Shown: one piece after another, positions 1 through 6,221 of the stretch
Position numbering within the stretch: position 1 is the first letter of the stretch
Layout of the letters: every line of letters begins with the position of its first letter
DNA from: Candidatus Omnitrophota bacterium
Lineage (GTDB): Bacteria; Omnitrophota; Gorgyraeia; Duberdicusellales; 4484-171
Assembly (NCBI GenBank): GCA_028710385.1
Contig: JAQTUC010000049.1
Location: 1-10,548, forward strand
Length of the DNA stretch: 10,548 nucleotides
Reading direction: 5' to 3'
Translations under genes and position numbers: made by a program
The notes under the pieces: model-generated
Databases searched by the model: none
What the model was told of the DNA's origin: nothing
The model's input: only the letters and a program-made list of their open reading frames with translations

Positions 1-260
1 GCCTTCATTTTGACGACACTAAAAAACTTTTATCCGTTTTAAGCAGGCTCGTGGATAAGAAAAACACTGTTTTGGTTATTGAGCATAACCTTGATGTTAT
101 TAAGTGCGCGGATTACATTATAGATTTAGGCCCGGAAGGAGGCGCCGCCGGAGGGCATATTGTCGCTTGCGGAGCTCCGGAAGAAGTTATAAAATATAAG
201 TCTTCGTACACGGGGATTTTTTTAAAAGAAAAACTGAAAGCAAAAAACAAAACAACATGA
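1..260 (+). CDS. uvrA: UvrA, excinuclease ABC subunit A (C-terminal end only)
   Basis: This is the last 85 residues of UvrA, the dimeric DNA-damage sensor of nucleotide excision repair, which loads UvrB at lesions in the cytoplasm. The gene enters from the left edge; its first complete codon is at position 3. Visible landmarks belong to the end of the second ABC ATPase domain: LHFDD near the start, the H-loop motif VIEHNLDVIK about 25 residues later, then DYIIDLGPEGG, a glycine-rich stretch, and the closing pattern PEEV...SYTG.FLK that is typical of UvrA C-termini. The fragment ends with a short lysine-rich tail. Its TGA stop overlaps the ATG of the next gene (ATGA), so translation of the two may be coupled. 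The identification is firm; the signature and Walker motifs lie outside the window. Confidence 0.96.
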   Translation, partial: LHFDDTKKLLSVLSRLVDKKNTVLVIEHNLDVIKCADYIIDLGPEGGAAGGHIVACGAPEEVIKYKSSYTGIFLKEKLKAKNKTT

Positions 261-2707
261 AAATAGTTAAGAAAATTCTCCTTGTTCTCGTTATGCTGTT
301 TTCGTTTGCGCAGGCAGTTTCTGCGGCAAACGATGAAGAGGAAAAATTTTTCGTTGCCGCAAAAGCTTTTTCAGACGGGTTCTATGATGCAAGCTTTTCG
401 CTTTTTAAAAAATTTACGGAAGATTTTCCTTCCAGCAAAAACGTAAGCAACGCAAAGCTGTATATGGCAAAATGCCTTTATTACAGGGGTGATTATTCCT
501 CGGCGCTGCCTGTTTTAAACGAACTGCTTACAAAACCGGAAGCTTCCCAGAGTTACGATGAGGTAAACTATCTGCTTGCCCAGGTTTATTCAAAAGGGAA
601 AAACTTCGCTAATTCACTTGCGTTTGCAAAAAAAGTCATTTCTGATTTTCCGTCGTCTAAGTTCATCTGGCAGGCTTATTACCTGGCAGGTTTGGATTGC
701 CTTGCGCTTTCCGATGAAGCCGCAGGCGAGGATTATCTTGAGCAGGTAATTGCCGAGAGCAAGGATAACGAAGTTATTGATAATACTTATTCCAGCCTTT
801 TTGATTTTTATTTTCAGAATAAAAGCTATTCCCGTATTATTTCGCTTGGAGAGAAATATGAAAAATTCCTGAAAGCTTATCCCAAAAGTAAAGTTGCGGC
901 AACGGCATGTTTTTATCTCGGAGAAGCTTTTTACGACCGCAATGATTTTGAGCACGCTACGCGCTATTACCGGCGCAGCCTGGAACTAAGCAATGATGAT
1001 TATCTGGATGATTTAATTTATCAGGGCCTTGTCTTTTCATTAATAGCAAAGGGCAGCAATGAAGAAGCAAAGAATACTATTTCAGAAATAAAAGACGCGC
1101 AGGTTAAGCTTTTCTGTGAAGGCACATATTCATTCAGGACCGGAGATTATCAGGGCGCTTTGGATGCTTTTGAGAAATTTATCAGGACTTTTGCGCAGAG
1201 CAAAATGGTTTCAAGCATTTATCTTGCTAAGGCAGATACATTGTATGAAATGGGCAGGATAAACGACTCCCTTTCAGCGTACCGGTTTATCCTTGATAAT
1301 TTCAAAAACAACCAATACGCAGACGTGCTTGATAAGGCCCACTACGGACTTGCGTGGTGTTACCTTAAAAAAGGGGAGTTTAAAAAAGCCATTGATGAAT
1401 TCAAGAATACCTTAAAATACACGAATAATTCCGTGGTTATGGTAAGCTCGCAAATCCAGATAGCAGATACTTACCAGGAAGCGGGTAATTTCAGCCAGGC
1501 GCTTGATATATACAATGAAATTCTTGCCAACAACCCAAATACAGTTTACACGGATTATATACAATTTCAGATAGGTATGGCGTATCTTAAGAGCAAAAAG
1601 CTTGAGGAATCGCTTGTCGCGCTTCGCAATCTGCAGAAAAATTTTCCGTCTTCAAAGCTTATCCCGCAGGCGCAATATTATCTTGCGGTAGGATATTTCA
1701 GCCAGGAAAATTACCAGGAAGCAAAGGCCCTCCTTGAAGATTTTATGAAAAAATTTCCGCAGGATGAGTTGCTCGCGCGTGTTTACTATTTGTACGGTAA
1801 ATGCTTTTTTAATGAAGGAAAATACCAGAACGCAGCCGGCCTTTTCAGGGAGATGATAGATAAATTTAAGGATGCTCAAACGCAGGAGCTTGGGTTTATA
1901 GACATAGGCAATTGCTATCTTAATATGTCCGATTTTGACAAAGCGAAAAAAACCTGGGAAGAATTTCTGGTAAAATTTAAATCTTCGCCTTATGCCGCAT
2001 CTGTTGCTTTGTATCTCGGAGGATTATACGAAAAGGAGCAGAATTATGCGGAGGCTGAAAGATATTATAAAATGACTTTGGACAACTACCGGGATTCCTC
2101 AGCCGCGGCAGAAGCCGCATTTTCACTTGGCCACCTTGCGATGATGAAAGACGATTTGGTCAAGGCAGAGGAGTATTTCAGGAAAATATCTTCATCTGAT
2201 GACCCGGTTTCCTTGAAGGCAAAAATTTATCTTGCCAAAATATACGCGCGTAAAGGCATGACCAAAGATGCCCTGGGGCTTTATGATGATTTGATAAGCT
2301 CTTCGCCCAGCGTTTCAAAGGCAGCCATGCTTGAGAAATCGCTTCTTTTAATGGACACCAGGGATTATGCCGCAGCCAGCAAGTTGTTGCGTAAGCTCGT
2401 TAGTGAGGGGGTAGATTCCATGGAGGTAAGGTTTTCGCTTGCTTCCTGTCTTGAGAAAATGGGAAAAAACAAAGAAGCGATAGAGGAGTATTTAAAGGTG
2501 ATTTATTTATTCTCTTCAGCCAAAGAATCTTTGGCTGAAGAGAACGCTGATTACGGAATTAAGTCTTATTTCAGGATTGCTAAAATTTACGAGAAAGAAA
2601 ATAAAATAGAATCAGCAAAGGAATTCTACAAAAAAATAACAGAATTTAATACCGAAGAATCACGCATTGCCAAAGTGCGGTTGGAAGAGCTTGGCAATAG
2701 CAAATAA
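257..2707 (+). CDS. Large secreted tetratricopeptide-repeat (TPR) protein
   Basis: This is an 816-residue exported repeat protein. Residues 1-23 form a signal peptide: MKIVKK, a hydrophobic core, then cleavage after VSA or the next Ala, giving a mature start near NDEEEK. The rest is an almost unbroken series of TPR-like helical hairpins. The recurring patterns are A..Y..G..Y...G.Y..A and FP.SK...A.Y..G, as in YbgF/CpoB, BamD and other periplasmic TPR scaffolds. It is about three times as long as E. coli CpoB. TPR arrays bind proteins, and the ExbB/ExbD pair immediately downstream suggests a periplasmic or outer-membrane partner of that motor; this is inference from context. The start overlaps the uvrA stop (ATGA) and has no Shine-Dalgarno sequence, which fits translational coupling. 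A perfect 16-bp inverted repeat lies at codons 752-763. TPR architecture is certain; the specific role is unknown. Confidence 0.9.
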   Translation: MKIVKKILLVLVMLFSFAQAVSAANDEEEKFFVAAKAFSDGFYDASFSLFKKFTEDFPSSKNVSNAKLYMAKCLYYRGDYSSALPVLNELLTKPEASQSYDEVNYLLAQVYSKGKNFANSLAFAKKVISDFPSSKFIWQAYYLAGLDCLALSDEAAGEDYLEQVIAESKDNEVIDNTYSSLFDFYFQNKSYSRIISLGEKYEKFLKAYPKSKVAATACFYLGEAFYDRNDFEHATRYYRRSLELSNDDYLDDLIYQGLVFSLIAKGSNEEAKNTISEIKDAQVKLFCEGTYSFRTGDYQGALDAFEKFIRTFAQSKMVSSIYLAKADTLYEMGRINDSLSAYRFILDNFKNNQYADVLDKAHYGLAWCYLKKGEFKKAIDEFKNTLKYTNNSVVMVSSQIQIADTYQEAGNFSQALDIYNEILANNPNTVYTDYIQFQIGMAYLKSKKLEESLVALRNLQKNFPSSKLIPQAQYYLAVGYFSQENYQEAKALLEDFMKKFPQDELLARVYYLYGKCFFNEGKYQNAAGLFREMIDKFKDAQTQELGFIDIGNCYLNMSDFDKAKKTWEEFLVKFKSSPYAASVALYLGGLYEKEQNYAEAERYYKMTLDNYRDSSAAAEAAFSLGHLAMMKDDLVKAEEYFRKISSSDDPVSLKAKIYLAKIYARKGMTKDALGLYDDLISSSPSVSKAAMLEKSLLLMDTRDYAAASKLLRKLVSEGVDSMEVRFSLASCLEKMGKNKEAIEEYLKVIYLFSSAKESLAEENADYGIKSYFRIAKIYEKENKIESAKEFYKKITEFNTEESRIAKVRLEELGNSK
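2510..2544 (+). repeat. Perfect 16-bp inverted repeat (3-nt loop) inside the TPR gene
   Basis: The left arm TTCTCTTCAGCCAAAG (2510-2525) is exactly complementary to CTTTGGCTGAAGAGAA (2529-2544), with the loop AAT between them. It lies about 160 nt before the stop codon and encodes residues reading LFSSAKESLAEEN, which keeps the frame and fits a TPR linker. No T-run follows, so it is not a typical intrinsic terminator. Such a long perfect hairpin is not expected by chance in a window this size. It may be an mRNA structure affecting stability or relative expression of the downstream exbB-exbD genes, or the product of quasi-palindrome correction. Confidence 0.9.
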
Positions 2708-2746
2708 ATTAAGAATAAATAATTTTTGAATTAAGAAGGAGGACGC

Positions 2747-3382
2747 ATGTGGTTCTGGATATCCAAAGGCGGTTTAATGATGGTGCCGATAATGCTCTGT
2801 TCGGTTTTCGCTGTTGCTATTATAGCTGAACGCATTTTGTTCTTTTTCTCAAAAATTAAAATAGCTAATCCGAACCTGCTGCATCAGATAATTGACTGCG
2901 TGCGCAATAATAAAATCGCGGAAGCCGTTGATATGTGCGAAAAAAACCCTTATTACATGACAAATATACTTAAATCCGGACTCATTTATTATGAAGATTC
3001 GCGGGAAACCATAAAAGAAGCCATAGAAACAGCTTCGCTTTATGAACTGCCGAAGCTTGAGAAAAATTTGTCATTTTTAAATATGCTTGCAAATATTACT
3101 CCGCTTTTGGGGCTTTTGGGCACGGCTATCGGTTTGTTTAAAAGTTTCTACGCTATTTCGCAAAAAGCAATAAGCGTAGGGGTTGTTTCGCAGTCTGACA
3201 TTGCAATGGGTTTATGGCAGTCTTTGATTGCCACGGTAAGCGCTCTTTCTGTCGCGCTCCTGGCTTCAATATTTTATCAGTATTTTGTTCATAAAGTTAA
3301 CTTCCTTATTCTTGAAGCCGAAAGAGCCTCGGGAGAAATGCTTGAGGCGCTTTCCCAGAGGAGATATGCGGGTGAGGTTTAA
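2747..3382 (+). CDS. exbB: ExbB/TolQ/MotA-family proton channel protein
   Basis: This 211-residue inner-membrane protein forms the pentameric channel scaffold of ExbBD/TolQR-type motors, which use the proton gradient to do work in the periplasm. Three membrane segments are visible: about 8-34, 110-137 and 156-182. The family signature TPLLGLLGTAIGLF lies in the second segment (residues 118-131), with the conserved threonine at T126. The third segment reads SLIATVSALSVALL, with a second conserved-type threonine at T163. Length and topology match TolQ/ExbB (about 210-240 aa). The start is fixed by a strong AAGGAGG just upstream. It lies 39 nt after the TPR gene, and its end overlaps the exbD gene by 11-17 nt, so the two subunits are very likely made together. 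Sequence alone does not separate ExbB from TolQ; no TonB, TolA or Pal gene is nearby. Confidence 0.92.
   Translation: MWFWISKGGLMMVPIMLCSVFAVAIIAERILFFFSKIKIANPNLLHQIIDCVRNNKIAEAVDMCEKNPYYMTNILKSGLIYYEDSRETIKEAIETASLYELPKLEKNLSFLNMLANITPLLGLLGTAIGLFKSFYAISQKAISVGVVSQSDIAMGLWQSLIATVSALSVALLASIFYQYFVHKVNFLILEAERASGEMLEALSQRRYAGEV
3357..3363 (+). promoter_or_regulatory. Shine-Dalgarno of exbD, inside exbB, leaving two possible starts
   Basis: AGAGGAG ends at 3363. Only 2 nt separate it from the ATG at 3366, but 8 nt separate it from the in-frame GTG at 3372. Spacing therefore favours the GTG; start-codon preference favours the ATG. The choice changes the protein by two residues (MRVRFK... or MRFK...). 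Confidence 0.55.
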
Positions 3383-3761
3383 GAGGCGCCTTGAAAAAAC
3401 TAATTTTTTTAACCAGGCAAATAGCATAGCATTTTTAAATATACTGCTGCTTTTTTTTGCTTTTCTTATGCTCTCAACCGGTTTTGCGGTTGTGCCCGGG
3501 TTAAACGTTAAGCTTCCGGATGTTGTCACCTCCAGCGAGCTTAACAAAATACTTATAGTAAGGATTTCTGCCGACGGAACGCTTTACGTGCAGAACAAAC
3601 CGGTATTCACCAAAGATATAGCCGGGTTGCTCAAGGAAAGCAAATATGATTCGGTTTTTATCAAGGCAGACGATAGCGCAAACATAGGGATACTCACCGA
3701 AGTGTGGCAGGCCGCCAAAGATGCCGGCATACAGAAGGTAAGTTTTGTCACAGCCAGGTAA
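3366..3761 (+). CDS. exbD: ExbD/TolR-family protein lacking the conserved membrane aspartate
   Basis: This 131-residue protein (129 if the GTG at 3372 is used) is the partner of the ExbB/TolQ-type subunit. It has a short basic cytoplasmic N-terminus (RFKRRLEK), one membrane segment at about 20-43, then PGLNVKLPDV, which matches the family's PG..V.LP signature. A small periplasmic alpha/beta domain of about 80 residues follows, containing VRISADGTLYVQNKP and VFIKADDSANIG, both typical of ExbD. Aligning backwards from PG..V.LP, the position of the proton-carrying aspartate (D25 in E. coli ExbD, D23 in TolR) is asparagine N25, codon AAT at 3438-3440. No other acidic residue lies in the membrane segment. 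The subunit may therefore be non-conducting, use another path, or belong to a divergent branch. An upstream in-frame start at 3285 is possible but would lie deep inside exbB. Confidence 0.88.
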   Translation: MRVRFKRRLEKTNFFNQANSIAFLNILLLFFAFLMLSTGFAVVPGLNVKLPDVVTSSELNKILIVRISADGTLYVQNKPVFTKDIAGLLKESKYDSVFIKADDSANIGILTEVWQAAKDAGIQKVSFVTAR

Positions 3762-3772
3762 CTTCTTTTAAT
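3745..3772 (+). promoter_or_regulatory. Possible promoter for lgt
   Basis: TTGTCA (3745-3750) matches the sigma70 -35 consensus at 5 of 6 bases. It is followed 16 nt later by TTTAAT (3767-3772) as a candidate -10. The predicted start near 3779 would leave a leader of only about 5 nt before the lgt ATG, consistent with the absence of a Shine-Dalgarno there. The region is AT-rich, so a chance match is quite possible; lgt could equally be co-transcribed with exbB-exbD. Confidence 0.3.
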
Positions 3773-3783
3773 TTTAAACTAAA

Positions 3784-4542
3784 ATGCATCCAATACTTTT
3801 CAAAATCGGTTCATTTACTATCTACACGTATGGTTTTCTGGTTTTTGTAGGAGTTTTGTGCGGTTATTTTTTCTGTCTCAGAGAAGCCGGCAGAGAAAAT
3901 ATAAATAAGAACGTTTTCTCAGACATAATTTTCTGGACTCTTATTTTTTCTTTTATAGGCGCAAGAATTTTTTATATTTTTACCGATTTTGGGAATTTTC
4001 TCCGAAATCCGCCGGAAATGATTCTAAGCAGAAGCGGATTTGTTTTTTACGGCGGAGTGGTTTTCGGCGTAATTTCGCTTTTTTTTCTGGCTAAGCTGCA
4101 TAAAATAAGATTTTTAAAACTGGCGGATATAATCGTTTTAGGCGTGCCGCTTGCCCATGCATTCGGCAGGCTCGGCTGTTTTTCTTACGGCTGCTGTTAT
4201 GGTTTGCCGACCGATTCTTTTATCGGCGTTTTGTTTCCGAAAGAATCTCCTGCGGGAGAGCTCGGCGTGTGCGTAATTCCTACTCAGCTCTTTGAGGCTT
4301 TTTTCCTCATTTTACTTTTTATCGCGCTTTTATTCATTAGAAAACATAAGAAATTTGACGGCCAGATATTGTCGTTGTACCTGATTCTTTATTCAATAAT
4401 CAGGTTTGGTATTGAATTTTTCAGGGGGGACCCCAGAGGCAATGTGTTTTTTCTTTCCCTTTCGCAGTTTATTTCGCTGATACTTCTGATTTTTGGTATT
4501 TTTCTATACCTTAAATTGCGCGCGAGGAGCCGCAAAATATAG
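3784..4542 (+). CDS. lgt: Prolipoprotein diacylglyceryl transferase
   Basis: Lgt is the inner-membrane enzyme that moves a diacylglyceryl group from phosphatidylglycerol to the lipobox cysteine of prolipoproteins, the first step of lipoprotein maturation. The 252-residue protein is polytopic, with about seven hydrophobic segments. It shows the family landmarks in order: an N-terminal HPILFKIGSFTIYTYG, the IGAR motif (58-61), SGFVFYGG (84-91), the signature GRLGCFSYGCCYG (128-140), PTQLFEA (166-172) and EFFRGDPRG (211-219). Relative to E. coli the signature is the cysteine-rich GRLGCF..GCCYG form instead of GRxGNFxNxE, and FYGG replaces the FHGG that carries H103. I recall both variants in other phyla, so activity is likely retained. 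It follows exbD by 22 nt and has no Shine-Dalgarno. Confidence 0.95.
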   Translation: MHPILFKIGSFTIYTYGFLVFVGVLCGYFFCLREAGRENINKNVFSDIIFWTLIFSFIGARIFYIFTDFGNFLRNPPEMILSRSGFVFYGGVVFGVISLFFLAKLHKIRFLKLADIIVLGVPLAHAFGRLGCFSYGCCYGLPTDSFIGVLFPKESPAGELGVCVIPTQLFEAFFLILLFIALLFIRKHKKFDGQILSLYLILYSIIRFGIEFFRGDPRGNVFFLSLSQFISLILLIFGIFLYLKLRARSRKI

Positions 4543-4557
4543 CGATATACACGGCAG

Positions 4558-4586
4558 TTGCCGGTTAAGCAATAAAACTGTATAAT
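4558..4586 (+). promoter_or_regulatory. nadE promoter predicted to give a leaderless mRNA
   Basis: TTGCCG (4558-4563; 4 of 6 to the -35 consensus) is followed after 17 nt by a perfect TATAAT (4581-4586). Position 4593, seven bases past the -10, is the A of the nadE ATG, so the predicted transcript begins at or within a base or two of the start codon. No Shine-Dalgarno exists between the -10 and the ATG, in agreement. The -35 overlaps the inverted repeat CGGCA-gt-TGCCG (4552-4563, arms offset by one base from the -35), which could be an operator, though 5-bp arms are short. Confidence 0.72.
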
Positions 4587-4592
4587 TTAATT

Positions 4593-6197
4593 ATGTTAAA
4601 AGTTGCCTTAGCTCAGATAAATACTTGCGTCGGAGATATTAAATATAATGCTGATAAAATAATCTCCAACATCAACAAAGCAAAAAGCGTAAACGCCGAT
4701 ATCGTAATATTCCCCGAACTCTCCCTTACCGGCTATCCGCCGGAAGACCTTTTACTTAAGCCCCATTTCATAGAAGAAAACCTGCGTTATCTGAAAATCA
4801 TAGAAAAAGAAACAAAAGGCATAATAGCGCTTTTGGGGTTTGTGGATAAGTTAAAGGAAAAAATATACAATTCCTGCGCATTTTTAAAAGACGGCGCCCT
4901 TAAGGATGTTTATCGTAAAATTTACCTGCCCAATTACGGGGTTTTTGACGAAAAAAGATATTTTTCTCCGGGCGATTTACTTTCCTTTTATTCGTTTAAG
5001 GGGTATAAATTTTGCGTCAGTATATGCGAGGATGTATGGAGAGAAGGGTTTGTAAGGAGCCTGAGCCGTAAAAAACTTGATTTTATAGTTAACATATCCG
5101 CATCGCCGTTTCACCTTGGTAAAATTTCCGCCCGCGAAAAAATTCTTGCGAATCTCGCCCGGCGAACCAACGCTTTCGTATTTTACACCGATTTAATCGG
5201 AGGCCAGGATGAGCTTGTGTTTGACGGAACAAGCATGGTTGTGTCTTCGTCCGGAAAAACCGTTTCTGCGGCAAAAAGATTTGAGGAAGATTTTCTGCTG
5301 TTTGAGTTAAACCATAAAAAGGATTATCCGGCGAAAAAAATAGAAGTAAAAGAAGAAGAAGAAGCTTATTCTGCCCTTAAGCTTGGACTCTATGATTACG
5401 TTAAAAAGAACGGATTTAAAAAAGTGATAATAGGGGTAAGCGGAGGCATTGATTCTGCCGTTGTAGCTGCCATGGCGGCTTCTTCCCTTGGAAAAGAAAA
5501 TGTATGCGGCCTTATTATGCCTTCGCGCTATACTTCAAAAGGGACATTCTCCGATGCGAAAAAAATCTGCGAAAATCTAGGCATAGCTTATAATGTTGTC
5601 AGCATAGACGAAATACTGAATACTTACCTTAAAATACTTTTGCCTCTTTTTAAAAGAAAAGACGGCACAAAAACAGAAGAAAACCTGCAGGCCAGAATAC
5701 GCGGCAGCCTTCTTATGGCCTACTCTAATGAGTTCGGTTATCTCGTTCTAAACACCGGTAACAAAAGCGAAGTTTCCTGCGGTTACTGCACTCTTTACGG
5801 CGATATGGTGGGCGGTTTTGGGCTGCTTAAAGATGTGCCGAAAACGCTTGTCTATAAAATCTCACGGTATATAAACCGTCTTTACAAAAAAGAAATAATA
5901 CCTGTTTCTACGATACGAAGGCCGCCGTCAGCAGAATTAAAGCCGAATCAGAAAGACACAGATACGCTGCCGCCGTACCCAACGCTTGACCCTATCATAA
6001 AATTATACGTTGAAGATGATTTTTCACTTGAAAAACTTGTTAAAAAGGGGTTTAATAGAAAGTTAATCCGTAAAGTAATAGGTATGATTGATTCAAGCGA
6101 ATACAAGCGCAGGCAGGGCCCTATAGGCATAAAAATTACGCCCCGCGCTTTCGGACGGGACAGAAGAATGCCGATTACCAACAAATTTAATTATTAA
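4593..6197 (+). CDS. nadE: Glutamine-dependent NAD+ synthetase
   Basis: This cytoplasmic enzyme catalyses the last step of NAD+ synthesis: ATP-dependent amidation of deamido-NAD+, using ammonia released from glutamine. The 534 residues hold two domains. The N-terminal nitrilase-type glutaminase (about 1-245) shows the Glu-Lys-Cys triad: E42 in FPELSLTGYPPEDLL, K109 in YRKIYLPNYGVFDE and C145 in VSICEDVW. The C-terminal synthetase (about 258-534) has the pyrophosphatase loop SGGIDS (283-288), ENLQARIRG (363-371), GNKSE (389-393), GYCTLYGDM.GGF and the closing KITPRAFGRDRRMPIT. It is the long, bidomain form, unlike the short ammonia-dependent NadE of E. coli. The linker is acidic (EVKEEEEAY). 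No ribosome-binding site precedes the ATG; the promoter suggests a leaderless transcript. Enolase follows 24 nt later, probably on the same mRNA. Confidence 0.97.
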   Translation: MLKVALAQINTCVGDIKYNADKIISNINKAKSVNADIVIFPELSLTGYPPEDLLLKPHFIEENLRYLKIIEKETKGIIALLGFVDKLKEKIYNSCAFLKDGALKDVYRKIYLPNYGVFDEKRYFSPGDLLSFYSFKGYKFCVSICEDVWREGFVRSLSRKKLDFIVNISASPFHLGKISAREKILANLARRTNAFVFYTDLIGGQDELVFDGTSMVVSSSGKTVSAAKRFEEDFLLFELNHKKDYPAKKIEVKEEEEAYSALKLGLYDYVKKNGFKKVIIGVSGGIDSAVVAAMAASSLGKENVCGLIMPSRYTSKGTFSDAKKICENLGIAYNVVSIDEILNTYLKILLPLFKRKDGTKTEENLQARIRGSLLMAYSNEFGYLVLNTGNKSEVSCGYCTLYGDMVGGFGLLKDVPKTLVYKISRYINRLYKKEIIPVSTIRRPPSAELKPNQKDTDTLPPYPTLDPIIKLYVEDDFSLEKLVKKGFNRKLIRKVIGMIDSSEYKRRQGPIGIKITPRAFGRDRRMPITNKFNY

Positions 6198-6221
6198 CAG
6201 CTTCTAACAGAAAGGAGTAGC

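Noticed and set aside
3285..3365. Upstream extension of exbD (start at 3285)
   Set aside because: The extra 27 residues lie inside the exbB coding sequence, have no family match, and the Shine-Dalgarno at 3357-3363 points to a start at 3366 or 3372.
5350..5364. Short GAA trinucleotide run in nadE
   Set aside because: Only about four to five units, encoding an acidic interdomain linker; too short to suggest phase variation.
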